DNA of 64,000 nt from JBBDQZ01 sp040905705 (GTDB taxonomy: Bacteria; Bacteroidota; Rhodothermia; Balneolales; Natronogracilivirgulaceae): contig JBBDQZ010000064.1 in assembly GCA_040905705.1 (NCBI GenBank), forward strand, positions 15,777 to 79,776. The letters run 5' to 3'. The translations under genes were made by a program, and so were the position numbers. The notes under the pieces were generated by a model. The model was not told the DNA's origin. It worked only from the letters and a program-made list of their open reading frames with translations, and did not search any database. Below are positions 9,585 to 18,673 of the stretch, piece by piece. How positions within the stretch are numbered: the first letter of the stretch is position 1; each line of letters begins with the position of its first letter.

Positions 9585-10013
9585 TTATTTATGCTCTTTG
9601 ACTGAAATGGTGCAGCGGCTGACACAAACCGGTCTGTTGTTATCGTCAAGAATCGTGATTTGCCAAACATGAGTAAGGTGTCCATTGTGAAGAAGATTCG
9701 CCTCTGCATGGATGTGGCCGTTTTTAACAGAATTCAGGTGATTGGCATTAATTTCAAGGCCTCTGACTTGTTGTGTATCAGGATCGGCCATCAACCAGCT
9801 TCCAAGCGATGCCAGGGTCTCTGCCAGGGCTACTGATGCCCCTCCATGAAGGAATCCAAAGGGCTGATTGACCGTAGCGGTAACAGGCATGCTCGCCTTT
9901 ACCAGGCCGCGGTCCAGCTCCGTAATATTTATGGAAAACGTTTCCATAAGCCCCGGTATTTTTTCATTTTGAAACCGGTTCCACTGATTCAGTACCTCCG
10001 GAGCAATACGCAT
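9585..10013 (-). CDS. PaaI-family hotdog thioesterase
   Basis: A 142-residue single hotdog-fold acyl-CoA thioesterase. The diagnostic stretch FGFLHGGASVALAETLASLGS (about residues 51-71) contains the HGG turn and the glutamate used by the PaaI/YdiI/MenI group. These enzymes hydrolyse aromatic or hydroxynaphthoyl-CoA thioesters; without a menaquinone cluster nearby the substrate is open. It is the last gene of a minus-strand pair after the PhzF-like gene (31-bp gap) and converges on the efflux operon. Confidence 0.88.
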   Translation of the reverse strand: MRIAPEVLNQWNRFQNEKIPGLMETFSINITELDRGLVKASMPVTATVNQPFGFLHGGASVALAETLASLGSWLMADPDTQQVRGLEINANHLNSVKNGHIHAEANLLHNGHLTHVWQITILDDNNRPVCVSRCTISVKEHK

Positions 10014-10044
10014 AGAAATGATTCATTAACGGATACAGGACGGC

Positions 10045-10980
10045 TTAAAAGCCATCGGTTGACTGGTTGCGAAGGCGAATGGTTCCATCCATCACTGTAA
10101 CAGATTCCCCCGCCACCTGGATCAGATTGATTTTTCCGTCTTTGATCACCAGGTTGACATGAACGATACCCGGACGATTGATGTATTCGCCTTGTGACCC
10201 ACGAAATGAAAAATGCTTTTTCTTCGGATCGAGAAACCCGTTTTCCCATAAAAAAGCAGCCATCTGGCCGTTAGCTGAACCGGTTACCGGGTCTTCAAAA
10301 ATTCCGAGGGAAGGGGCAAAAAAACGCATCACCCAGTCTTCTTCCAGGTCATCGGTATCGGTGGATACTACAGCAAACCCTCGAAGATCGTGACGTTCAT
10401 TCAGATTACACAGCAAATGCTGATTGGGTTCAAGTGTCCTGAGACTATCAATATTAAGAACGGGAATATAACAATAACCTGAACCGGTTATCTGAGGTTT
10501 TACCTTTTGACTGAGTTCGATATCCGATAAACCCAATGCTCCACACAAATAACGAATGTCGCCCGGATACGGAAAAAATTTCTGGATAGGAAGTGAAAAT
10601 TTGATGTATGGACGCATGTCAATCCATTCAACATCAACGGTAATTACACCGGCACGCGATTCTGCCAGAAAAGATTGAGGTTCATTGACCTGAAGGCCGA
10701 ATCTGCCTTCTTCGGCCATTGTATGAAAAGCGGCAAGCGTAGCATGTCCGCACAAGTCGACTTCCTGGGTGGTGGTAAACCAGCGCAGTTTGAGGTCATT
10801 TTTCTCACTGTCAGGTGGTAACACAAAAGCACTGTCAGATACGTAGATTTCACGGGCGATATTCTGCATATCTGTGCCACTCAAATGCTCTGCGTCAAGA
10901 ATCACCCCGGCAGGATTACCTGTAAAAGGTTTGCGTGTAAAGACATCAACCTGCCGGAAACGAACGTTAGATACGGCCAT
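10045..10980 (-). CDS. PhzF-family isomerase/epimerase
   Basis: A 311-residue protein of the PhzF family (diaminopimelate-epimerase fold). It shows the family start FRQVDVFTRKPFTGNPAGV, the central TTTQEVDLCGHATLA segment (about 69-83) and the late DPVTGSANG segment. The region that normally reads SETTF or SETAF, carrying the catalytic glutamate of PhzF, here reads SDSAF with D49. An aspartate could still serve as acid/base. No other phenazine gene is nearby, so a phenazine role is unlikely. It precedes the thioesterase gene on the same strand. Confidence 0.87.
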   Translation of the reverse strand: MAVSNVRFRQVDVFTRKPFTGNPAGVILDAEHLSGTDMQNIAREIYVSDSAFVLPPDSEKNDLKLRWFTTTQEVDLCGHATLAAFHTMAEEGRFGLQVNEPQSFLAESRAGVITVDVEWIDMRPYIKFSLPIQKFFPYPGDIRYLCGALGLSDIELSQKVKPQITGSGYCYIPVLNIDSLRTLEPNQHLLCNLNERHDLRGFAVVSTDTDDLEEDWVMRFFAPSLGIFEDPVTGSANGQMAAFLWENGFLDPKKKHFSFRGSQGEYINRPGIVHVNLVIKDGKINLIQVAGESVTVMDGTIRLRNQSTDGF

Positions 10981-11015
10981 GTGCGTTGGTTCGGGAGTCT
11001 GATAAAGGGGAAAAA

Positions 11016-11798
11016 TTATTGGATTTCCAGCAGTTCCACATCAAAAATCAATGTGGAATTGGGTGGAATGATATTTCCGGCGCCGGCATCTCCATACCCC
11101 AGCTCAGGCGGGATCACTATGGTACGTTTTTCTCCGACCGACATGTCGAGCAGCCCTTCATCCCAGCCGGGTATCACCTGACCCTCTCCAACCGTGAATT
11201 CAAATGGTTGATCACGCAGTTTGGAACTGTCGAACAATGTTCCGTTTTCCAGAAACCCGGAGTAATGAACCGAGATCATGTCACCTGCTTCAGGCTGCTC
11301 ATTAATTCCTGTTTCGTGAACGAAATACTGAAGACCGCTTTCCTTGGTTTCAAGTAAAGATTCATCTACTTCCCATGGTTGTGGAGGTTTGGTAATGGAA
11401 AGAAGCTCAATGTCCATGAAGATATTTTCTCCTCCGGGGATAAAATTTTCAATACCTTCATCGCCAAATGCCAGATTGGGTGGAATGACCAGTGAACGTT
11501 TGCCGCCTTCACGCATGCCGATCATCCCGTCATCCCAGCCCTTAATAGGAAGCTGGCCGGCTCCAACCTGTATGATGATCGGTTCACCACGGTCATAGGT
11601 TGATTCAAATACCTCACCGTCTTCCAGGTAGCCTTCGTAATGAAGGGTAAGGAAATCCATGGCTTCGACCTCGTCTCCGGTTCCAATCTCTGTATCGGTA
11701 ATTTCCAGACCGTCTTCAGTGACTACCGTTCCGTCATTTGAGCAGGCCCAGGTGAATAGAAGAACAAGTGTGGAAAATGAAAATAATAGGTACTTCAT
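11016..11798 (-). CDS. FKBP-type peptidyl-prolyl isomerase, two FKBP domains, lipoprotein
   Basis: A 260-residue periplasmic folding helper. The signal peptide ends in a lipobox-like TWAC (cysteine about residue 19). Two tandem FKBP domains follow, at about 45-135 and 165-260. Each shows the order HYxG, a GEP/DQP strand, an IxGWDEGL-type active-site loop, IPPxLxxGD and a closing FDVELLxI strand. It should catalyse proline isomerisation in exported proteins. The gene ends 35 bp before the PhzF gene start. The 213 bp upstream show no other gene. Confidence 0.93.
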   Translation of the reverse strand: MKYLLFSFSTLVLLFTWACSNDGTVVTEDGLEITDTEIGTGDEVEAMDFLTLHYEGYLEDGEVFESTYDRGEPIIIQVGAGQLPIKGWDDGMIGMREGGKRSLVIPPNLAFGDEGIENFIPGGENIFMDIELLSITKPPQPWEVDESLLETKESGLQYFVHETGINEQPEAGDMISVHYSGFLENGTLFDSSKLRDQPFEFTVGEGQVIPGWDEGLLDMSVGEKRTIVIPPELGYGDAGAGNIIPPNSTLIFDVELLEIQ

Positions 11799-12011
11799 GA
11801 TCAGTTTTTTGTGTTAATGTAATTGTATTGGTTAAGAATAGGGGATTTCGAATCTATTTCATAGCTCAAAATAATTGCCGGACACATAACGGATGAAAGA
11901 TGGATTGCTTGCTTGATTAAACCAAAAAAATTTGATGGATACGGCTCGGCGAGCGTGGAATGGATGTTGACACAGGTGTAGATGTAAAATGTATTGTAGA
12001 TAACAAAATCA

Positions 12012-12869
12012 TCAGGTTTCCGGAAACTGTTGAATCAGTGTCGCCAGCTGGTTTAGTTCGAAAAGGCCGAATGCGGGTTGTTCTCCGGTACGTACGGCCC
12101 GAATAAAATGATAGAGCAAATGCCGGGCCGGATCTTTATAGTCAAATCGTATGACTTCCGGCGTCTGCAGTGTATCATCTGAAAGAAGCCATTTTTTGAC
12201 GATATGTTCATTAATCTGACATACCGCCGCCATCTTATCACTCATTACAAAACGGGAGTGCCGGTTTTCAAGTCCGTAGGGATTGAGAAAGATGGATGCC
12301 GAAGTGCCATTGCCGAATTGCAATAAAAGCTGCTGCAAAACAGGTGGGACGGTGTTCGTTTCCGGATAAAAAAGATGATCTCCATCGATTCGGACAGGCC
12401 GGCTTCGGGTCCATTCCAGACACAGAGATATTTCTTCCAGAAAAATGCGATATAAAGTATGGGGGTCCGGTGTATGTTGTGGCCCCGGCCATTCCCGATG
12501 GATATGAATTTTTCGGGGTGGAAAAATCTGATTGAACATCCATTGGGTTGCCGGTGAGTAATGAGCCCACATGGAAAACATCACTATGACGCCTGATTCC
12601 TCCGATGCATGATACCACTTTCGGATTTCTTCGGGATTGGTGGGGAGAGGAGCTACCCAAAGTGTGTGGTAACCGCGTTTTAATGCTTCAAAAAGTTGTT
12701 TAGAGCTGTCTGTGGTCGGCGTAGCCTCACCAAGAACAAGACACGCATCTATTTGTTTCAAAGTTTTAAAATCCCGGGCAATAATGACTTCTTTTACTTC
12801 GGCAATATATCTGAGCTGTTGTTCCCAGGTGATTGCCATTTTCTTGGGACCTACGATACCGATTTTCAT
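12012..12869 (-). CDS. Degenerate Gfo/Idh/MocA-like oxidoreductase
   Basis: A 285-residue protein that resembles the Gfo/Idh/MocA family in outline: an N-terminal nucleotide-fold start (MKIGIVG), a DACLVLGEATP strand-turn, an ALKRGYHTLW segment, and a C-terminal half ending in a HLLYHFIRAVRTGEQP helix typical of the family. Two hallmark features are missing. The glycine-rich loop reads GIVGPKKMA instead of GxGxxG, and the EKP motif with its catalytic lysine reads VAPLP. It may be a binding or regulatory relative rather than an active dehydrogenase. The neighbouring pspC gene ends 7 bp before its start. Confidence 0.6.
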   Translation of the reverse strand: MKIGIVGPKKMAITWEQQLRYIAEVKEVIIARDFKTLKQIDACLVLGEATPTTDSSKQLFEALKRGYHTLWVAPLPTNPEEIRKWYHASEESGVIVMFSMWAHYSPATQWMFNQIFPPRKIHIHREWPGPQHTPDPHTLYRIFLEEISLCLEWTRSRPVRIDGDHLFYPETNTVPPVLQQLLLQFGNGTSASIFLNPYGLENRHSRFVMSDKMAAVCQINEHIVKKWLLSDDTLQTPEVIRFDYKDPARHLLYHFIRAVRTGEQPAFGLFELNQLATLIQQFPET

Positions 12870-12876
12870 AGGGTTC

Positions 12877-13068
12877 CTAAGTTCTGGGCATGATGATAGC
12901 CAGGATGAGATAGAGCAAGGCGAAGGATCCTATGCATATGATAGTCGCAATTACAAAAATTACGCGAACAATAGTACTATCCCATCCAAGATACTCGGCG
13001 ATTCCGCCGCACACGCCAAACAGCATTTTATCTTGAATTGATTTTGTGAGTCTGTGGATAGCTGCCAT
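12877..13068 (-). CDS. PspC domain protein
   Basis: A 63-residue small membrane protein that is one PspC domain. The family signature KMLFGVCGGIAEYLGWD occupies residues about 14-30, and a transmembrane helix follows at about 35-58. Stand-alone PspC proteins of this size are common in this group and are linked to envelope stress, though their exact role is unclear. It is transcribed just upstream of the Gfo/Idh/MocA-like gene with an 7-bp gap, so the two probably share a transcript. Confidence 0.88.
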   Translation of the reverse strand: MAAIHRLTKSIQDKMLFGVCGGIAEYLGWDSTIVRVIFVIATIICIGSFALLYLILAIIMPRT

Positions 13069-13203
13069 GGGTAGAGATTCTGTTTTTATGAATTAATGTA
13101 ATGGATCACACGCTATTTTCATACGGTAACAATGAATTTTTGTTGCACTAAAACGGGGGAGCATGGATTCCAATGAAGACAGGATCTTTCTGGCCGGGGA
13201 GGA

Positions 13204-14073
13204 TTAGAGAGGATGGTATCTGGTATGATTGCCGGAAAGGGGGGAGTTTTTGTCGGTAATTATTGTTGACAGCAGTTTTACAAAATCATTTTTTCTCATC
13301 CGGGCCGCTTTTTTGATCTCACTGTGATCCAGTATGGTTTTGCTGACGCCGGTAGCTTTATTGGTGATGAGGGAAATGCCGAGTGTACTCATACCAAGTC
13401 GATGTGCTTCATAGAGTTCAGCAGCAGTGGACATACCGACGGCATCGGCGCCCAACAGGCGGAATGCTCGCACCTCAGCTTTGGTTTCATAATTCGGTCC
13501 TTTTGTATATATATAACATCCGCGGTTCAGGGGGATCCCGGAATTTGCAGCCAGGCGGATCACTCCGTTGATGATGTCATCGTTTATATAACGCTGTAAG
13601 GCCGGCTTATTGTAAGGGGATAACGATACCATCAGGGTGATGAGTTCATCAATAAGCATAAGATCACCCACATGAAATCGATCATTGATGCCGCCTGCCG
13701 CATTAGTTACGATCATCGACCGGCAGCCCAGGGTATGGGCCACCTGTATCGGAAGAAGGGTCTGTGAGAAGGGGTATCCCTCATAGTAGTGAAATCTGCC
13801 GGCCCAGGCCAGTACTTTTCGGTTGTCAATCGATCCGAAATAAAGAGCGCCGGGATGTCCGTCTACTGCCGTTTCCGGAAAAGAGGGAATATCACCGTAA
13901 GGTATGATCAGAGGATTTTGAATTGCATTGGTAAAATGATCCAGGCCGGATCCCAGAATTATGGAACAGTCCGGTACATCGATTCCTTTTTTACATAACC
14001 GTTCAGCAATGTTTTTAAATGGAACCGATGACTCCTGAGGTGATATGTTCGATTTCATATCCTTTTTTCTCAT
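13204..14073 (-). CDS. Purine-nucleoside phosphorylase
   Basis: A 289-residue trimeric-type purine nucleoside phosphorylase, which splits inosine or guanosine with phosphate to base and ribose-1-phosphate. Visible family blocks are IILGSGLDHF (phosphate loop), GHPGALYFG, GRFHYYEGY, VTNAAGGI, GPNYETKAEVR and the late LITNKATG with the base-binding Asn. I used the ATG at 14073; a second in-frame ATG at 14058 is possible, and a TTG lies at 14076. Its start overlaps the end of the MBL hydrolase gene by about 59 bp, a sign of translational coupling. It is the last gene of the long minus-strand run that starts with porU. Confidence 0.93.
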   Translation of the reverse strand: MRKKDMKSNISPQESSVPFKNIAERLCKKGIDVPDCSIILGSGLDHFTNAIQNPLIIPYGDIPSFPETAVDGHPGALYFGSIDNRKVLAWAGRFHYYEGYPFSQTLLPIQVAHTLGCRSMIVTNAAGGINDRFHVGDLMLIDELITLMVSLSPYNKPALQRYINDDIINGVIRLAANSGIPLNRGCYIYTKGPNYETKAEVRAFRLLGADAVGMSTAAELYEAHRLGMSTLGISLITNKATGVSKTILDHSEIKKAARMRKNDFVKLLSTIITDKNSPLSGNHTRYHPL

Positions 14074-14815
14074 CAAAATTCTTTAGAGCAGCAATGGCGC
14101 CATTATTGTCATGATACATGAGGAGAATGAACTCTTCCTCAAAGGCCTTTCTCAGATATTCTTCTCTGATCTGCTGGCTTTTTTTACCGTCGAAATCATA
14201 TTTAGCAGCAAACTTTCTGTTGATGGCCTCCGAACGGCCAAGTATATCACCAAGCATCATGGCTTTTTCGCCCTTGTTATGATACATAATAGCTTGATGC
14301 CGTTTGGTATGCCCACCAACGGTGATCATACGGATTGTTTCCGGCTGGGGAGTTTCTTCCTCAATATATTTCAGGTTGGCATGCGATTCAAGGAAATGGA
14401 TCCATCGAACGGTTGTTTTGTGTCCCTTCATTTCCGCATTGATGGTGAATTGTTGCCAGTCCTCACCGGAGAGCCAAATAGTCGCATTCGGGAAAGTCGG
14501 TGAATACGTTCCGGATCGCTCATGTAAAAGCCCGCCAATATGGTCTGTGTGAAGATGACTGCAATAAACATGCTGAATGTCTTCGGGAATCAAATCGTGC
14601 TTTTTCAGATTATCACTCATGAGCATGTGGTGATCCATAGGTCCAAAGGGTCCCATACCGGCATCGATTAAACCGGTGAAGTTTCCGTTTTGTATCAAGA
14701 ATGGATTAATAGATAGTTTCAGTGCACCCCTGCCGGGTGGATCATCGGGGTTTACAGGCACAAATTTACGATCCACCCTAACAGCGTAGGTCCCCTCGTA
14801 AAGTGATGCAATCAT
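14015..14815 (-). CDS. MBL-fold metallo-hydrolase
   Basis: A 266-residue metallo-beta-lactamase-fold hydrolase. The two-metal site is seen as CSHLHTDHIGG (HxHxDH, about residues 85-95), with GGHTKRHQ and MLGDI segments supplying further ligands. The spacing resembles lactonase/hydrolase members such as AiiA-like and AttM-like proteins, but the substrate cannot be assigned. No signal peptide is seen, so it is probably cytoplasmic. Its start overlaps the phoH stop by four bases (ATGA) and its end overlaps the phosphorylase start, so the three genes are translated as a coupled set. Confidence 0.88.
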   Translation of the reverse strand: MIASLYEGTYAVRVDRKFVPVNPDDPPGRGALKLSINPFLIQNGNFTGLIDAGMGPFGPMDHHMLMSDNLKKHDLIPEDIQHVYCSHLHTDHIGGLLHERSGTYSPTFPNATIWLSGEDWQQFTINAEMKGHKTTVRWIHFLESHANLKYIEEETPQPETIRMITVGGHTKRHQAIMYHNKGEKAMMLGDILGRSEAINRKFAAKYDFDGKKSQQIREEYLRKAFEEEFILLMYHDNNGAIAALKNFDEKKGYEIEHITSGVIGSI

Positions 14816-15798
14816 GAGGTTTCTATATTTCCGGAGGTACCTGATTCAGAAGAACCGGAGTTTTGTGGAGACCCGTCTGGTTCATCCTGTTTTTTCTCAT
14901 ATCGGTCGTATGCAGAGATGATATCGCGGATCAGTTTGTGACGAACCACATCATTCTGATCCAGATAAGTAAATGAGATACCCTTGATTTCTTCAAGGAT
15001 TTTTTGAATAGTCTTGAGTCCGGAATGCCGGTTCCTGGGCAGGTCGGTCTGGGTTTGATCGCCGGTAATGATGGCTTTGCTGTTGACACCCAGCCTTGTC
15101 AGAAACATCTTCATCTGAATCTGTGTTGCATTTTGTGCTTCATCCAGAATAACAAATGCATTGTTGAGCGTGCGGCCACGCATATAAGCAAGAGGTGCGA
15201 TCTCTATAATGTTTTTGCTGAGATTCATTTCCAGTTTGTCAAAGTCCATCATTTCTTCAAGTGCATCATAAAGCGGGCGAAGATAAGGATCAATTTTCTC
15301 TTTTAGATTGCCGGGAAGAAATCCCAGACTTTCACCGGCTTCAACAGCCGGCCGAACCAGCACAATTTTCTTGACTTGTCGATCTTTTAATGCGCGTACG
15401 GCCAGTGCTACGGAAGTGTAGGTTTTACCGGTTCCTGCCGGGCCTATAGCAAAAACGATGTCATTTTGATTTGAAGCCCGGACGATCTGTTTTTGACCCT
15501 CGGTTATGGCATTTACCGGCGTTCCGGTTGTGGTGTAGAGGAGTGTTTCATCCGGTGATATCGTCACCTGACGAAGCATTTTGTCACTTTTCTGGAGCGC
15601 CAGAAGGGTAGATACATCGTTTTCGGTGACGGCTCCATTACGGCGGGCCAGTTTGATCAGTTCTTTGACGATGGTTTCGATTGCTTCAAACTGTTCGGAT
15701 GGACCGTTGACTTTAATTTCATTTCCACGCACGGTCAGTTTGCTTTCGACAAAAGCCTCGTCTATCAGATTCAGGATCCGGTCGTGCAGACCCAGCAC
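14812..15798 (-). CDS. PhoH family ATPase/helicase
   Basis: A 328-residue PhoH-type NTPase linked to RNA metabolism. It has the Walker A loop GPAGTGKT (about 118-125), the LVRPAVEAGESLGFLPG block and Walker B FVILDEAQNAT. The C-terminus is Ser/Gly-rich. The start given is a GTG at 15798. Homology-like coding continues upstream without a stop to about 15885 and includes the usual PhoH opening (KSIFIDHVDPVVVLGLHD), but that extension has no ATG, GTG or TTG before the in-frame stop. The true start may therefore be a rare codon such as ATT (15865-15867) or CTG (15871-15873). Confidence 0.92.
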   Translation of the reverse strand: MLGLHDRILNLIDEAFVESKLTVRGNEIKVNGPSEQFEAIETIVKELIKLARRNGAVTENDVSTLLALQKSDKMLRQVTISPDETLLYTTTGTPVNAITEGQKQIVRASNQNDIVFAIGPAGTGKTYTSVALAVRALKDRQVKKIVLVRPAVEAGESLGFLPGNLKEKIDPYLRPLYDALEEMMDFDKLEMNLSKNIIEIAPLAYMRGRTLNNAFVILDEAQNATQIQMKMFLTRLGVNSKAIITGDQTQTDLPRNRHSGLKTIQKILEEIKGISFTYLDQNDVVRHKLIRDIISAYDRYEKKQDEPDGSPQNSGSSESGTSGNIETS

Positions 15799-15895
15799 TA
15801 CTACCGGGTCAACATGGTCAATAAAAATGGATTTGGAATGATTGTTTTCTACTTGTGTTGCGATAATATTCAGAAATTTGAATGATTAAATGTGT

Positions 15896-16588
15896 TTATG
15901 TTAATTCAGAACGATATCCTGATGTTGCATTATTCCTGAGAGCCTTCACCTGTTCTGTGATATCGTCATGATGAAAGATACTGCTTCCTGCTACAATAAC
16001 ATCTGCCCCGGACGAGGCGATCTCCCGCACATTCCGGAGATTGATACCACCATCCACTTCGATATAAAATTTTTTTTGAAGTTCGTCACGCATTAAACGG
16101 AGCGCCCGAAGACGTTCAAATGTTGAGTGGATAAATTCTTGTGCCGCAAAACCGGGGTTGACGCTCATCAGCAGAATCAGGTCGGTATCTTCCAAAACGG
16201 CACGCAGTGTGCTGAGTGCTGTGCCGGGATTGACAGCAACACCGGTCAGACAGCCTTGTTCGCGGATAAGCTGAAGGGTACGGTGTAAATGGGGACATGC
16301 TTCGATATGCACCGATATCAGGTTGGCGCCGGCTTTGGCAAAAGCAGGTATATAATAATCCGGGTTTTCAATCATCAGATGAACATCCAGATACGCGTCA
16401 GTGCATGACCGGACCGCATCCACAATCATGGGACCGTATGAAATATTTGGTACAAAGTGACCATCCATAATATCACAGTGGATCCACCGGGCACCACCAT
16501 CGATGGCCTTGCTTATATCGTTTTCCAGATTCCGGAAGTTGGCTGACAGTATGGAGGGTGCGAGAATCGGTGTCGGTATACTAAACAT
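15896..16588 (-). CDS. rpe: Ribulose-phosphate 3-epimerase
   Basis: A 230-residue TIM-barrel enzyme that interconverts ribulose-5-phosphate and xylulose-5-phosphate in the pentose phosphate pathway. Family blocks are all present: APSILSANF, HCDIMDGHFVPNIS with metal-binding His/Asp, DVHLMIENP, SVNPGF and IEVDGGIN followed by a phosphate-binding AGSSIF. One small oddity is NPGFAAQ where most members read NPGFGGQ. It lies between the PASTA protein gene (44-bp gap) and phoH (about 10 bp from the extended phoH frame). Confidence 0.96.
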   Translation of the reverse strand: MFSIPTPILAPSILSANFRNLENDISKAIDGGARWIHCDIMDGHFVPNISYGPMIVDAVRSCTDAYLDVHLMIENPDYYIPAFAKAGANLISVHIEACPHLHRTLQLIREQGCLTGVAVNPGTALSTLRAVLEDTDLILLMSVNPGFAAQEFIHSTFERLRALRLMRDELQKKFYIEVDGGINLRNVREIASSGADVIVAGSSIFHHDDITEQVKALRNNATSGYRSELT

Positions 16589-16632
16589 ATTGGTATCAGG
16601 GCTGTAATGGGATGGTGAAAGTTTCCATGGTG

Positions 16633-17496
16633 CTATTCTTGAATCTCATTGAATTCCGGTGCGTATGAATCTTCATCCTGATCGGATTCATCAATAATGA
16701 GCGGCCCGGTTTCCTCTTCTTCATCTTCGCTGGGACTTACGGAAACGACCAGGTCAATGGAAGTACCTTCAAATACCATGGGCTCACCATCGGGATCATA
16801 GCTTAAAATGGTATTTGGTGAGGCCTGGTTTGTGGGTTCAAAGCGGATGGTGCCCACACGTAAACCGGCTTCACGAAGCGTGTTCTGCCCCTCGGACAAG
16901 TGCATATTTGAAATATCCGGTATGGATACTCTGGCGCTTCCCAATCCGTCTCCAACAGTCAAGTCAACCGTCGTGTTTTGATCCACGCGGCGTCCCGAGG
17001 GGACAGACTGCCTAAGCACACTATCCCTGAAACGTGAAGATTCATAAGTGATGTTACCAACTTGCAAGCCTGAATTTTGCAATTGAATTTGGGCATTACG
17101 CAAAGAGAGGTTCTCGACATTGGGCACTACAACCGTGGGTGTTGAAGTCGTGTTGATAGTAAGATAAATTTTCCTGTTCGGTTTGACAATCATTCCGGCG
17201 TTCGGGGTTTGATCGATGACATAATCAGGAGGGAAGGCTTCATTGGAGCGTTTTGCAGCAAGCTCGAATCGCAATCCACGTTCATTCAAGGTTAATTCGG
17301 CCTGTTCAAGAGGCATTCGGTTGACTTCCGGAACCGTGACACCATGTCCGTATTTGGTATACATGGGCATGATAAACTGATCCAATACTACAAGGGTTAC
17401 CCCGCCGAAAAAAAGGAGGCCCGAGAGCAGGTAGTAAAGTTTACGGTCTGTAAAAAAGTGGTATAAGAAAGTTATAAGGGAGGTGAATTTACTCAT
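16633..17496 (-). CDS. Membrane-anchored PASTA domain protein
   Basis: A 287-residue protein with a short cytoplasmic start, one transmembrane helix at about 23-43, and three PASTA domains facing the periplasm (about 52-117, 121-188, 193-262). Each PASTA unit shows the VPxVxxxxLxxAxxxLxxxGL pattern. The C-terminus is strongly acidic. PASTA domains bind peptidoglycan or penicillin-like ligands; here there is no kinase or transpeptidase domain. I chose the ATG at 17496 because the in-frame upstream segment reads into the neighbouring gene and is not PASTA-like. It lies 22 bp after the DUF5683-like gene. Confidence 0.88.
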   Translation of the reverse strand: MSKFTSLITFLYHFFTDRKLYYLLSGLLFFGGVTLVVLDQFIMPMYTKYGHGVTVPEVNRMPLEQAELTLNERGLRFELAAKRSNEAFPPDYVIDQTPNAGMIVKPNRKIYLTINTTSTPTVVVPNVENLSLRNAQIQLQNSGLQVGNITYESSRFRDSVLRQSVPSGRRVDQNTTVDLTVGDGLGSARVSIPDISNMHLSEGQNTLREAGLRVGTIRFEPTNQASPNTILSYDPDGEPMVFEGTSIDLVVSVSPSEDEEEETGPLIIDESDQDEDSYAPEFNEIQE

Positions 17497-17518
17497 ATAT
17501 ACAAAGGTACTCGCTTTT

Positions 17519-18667
17519 TCAATAAAAACGATAATTAAAACCAAATGTTGGGTACATACCGTTCTCCACAGAGGCCGTGGGGCGTAATCGCTCCTGCCGA
17601 AGTTGTTGAGTAAAATAGGCGTCAAAAGCGGCGATGAAGTGGTTAATTACCAATACTGTTAGCATATTTCGGGCCACGCTCAGATCATTGTTGAAATTAT
17701 AGCCGATCCTGGCATGGTACAGGAAATCATCCGGCATGATTTTTTCGGCAACATCGTGGATGTCGTTGTCCCACTGCTTCCAGCCGGGTGCAAACTGGTG
17801 GTATTTGCTCATGAGTTCATAATATTGCTGAGAGCCATAGTCCTGGAGGGTGTGTGAAAAAGGATTTCCAGTCGTGTGTGTACTGTTTTGCTCGGCAGCC
17901 CTGACGGCTTCCCTGTCAATGTACGCCCAGTCGATATCGGTATTGTACTCCGGATCGAGATAACCGTTTTCTTCATATTGTTGCTGTCCTTCGTTAGTGA
18001 GAAAATCACGGAATTCATAACCGTGTTCATGCTGATGATAATCTGCGATATACTGTGCGTATTTAACCACACTCCAGAATTGGTCGCCATACTCTTCATA
18101 TTGGCGTTCACCGTCCCGCCCCCGGTTTTCACGATGAATGTATACACCGATTGCTGTGGCTTCTACAGCCACAAAAAAGGCGGTTTTCCACCACTGACGG
18201 TTAGCGGCCTGCCCGAGCCCCGGAACCATTACGGATGCCAGAAAAGCATATCCGGGAGTGTTGCTGATAGATTTCATAAAGCCTGAAGGCTTGTTATTTT
18301 GTGCAAGATCACGGAAGCTTACATAGCGTGGTCCGGGGAAGATATCATACAATCGCATAGCAGAGGCTGTGATCACAGGTTGCTGCTGTCGATGCAGGAA
18401 TGCGAGGGCAGGATCGTTGTTGACAGCTGATGCCGATATTTCAGTGGAAAAAGACGGGGTGTGCTCACGGCTAATATTATCGGGCATGGTGTACATAACG
18501 GAAGCCCGGTATCTCCCGGGTGTCAGGGTTGTCCACGAACGGCTTTGCGCATAAGTGTACGAAGAATAAAAGACCAGTACCGTTACAACCAGCATATAAG
18601 CGCGTAAAATGCAACCAGATAGAATTGGTAAATACGTTCCAGGCATACGGTTCATAAAATCATACAA
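17519..18667 (-). CDS. DUF5683-like envelope protein
   Basis: A 382-residue exported protein of unknown function. The N-terminus has a hydrophobic signal (about 20-40, ending TYAQS). The motif SVMVPGLGQAANRQWWKTA at about 145-163 is like the core of DUF5683 proteins of Bacteroidota, followed by a helix. The last residues (FGFNYRFY) end in aromatic residues, as outer-membrane barrel proteins often do, so an outer-membrane location is possible. It begins 6 bp after the stop of the upstream beta-propeller protein gene and probably shares its transcript. Confidence 0.65.
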   Translation of the reverse strand: MYDFMNRMPGTYLPILSGCILRAYMLVVTVLVFYSSYTYAQSRSWTTLTPGRYRASVMYTMPDNISREHTPSFSTEISASAVNNDPALAFLHRQQQPVITASAMRLYDIFPGPRYVSFRDLAQNNKPSGFMKSISNTPGYAFLASVMVPGLGQAANRQWWKTAFFVAVEATAIGVYIHRENRGRDGERQYEEYGDQFWSVVKYAQYIADYHQHEHGYEFRDFLTNEGQQQYEENGYLDPEYNTDIDWAYIDREAVRAAEQNSTHTTGNPFSHTLQDYGSQQYYELMSKYHQFAPGWKQWDNDIHDVAEKIMPDDFLYHARIGYNFNNDLSVARNMLTVLVINHFIAAFDAYFTQQLRQERLRPTASVENGMYPTFGFNYRFY

Positions 18668-18673
18668 GATTCA

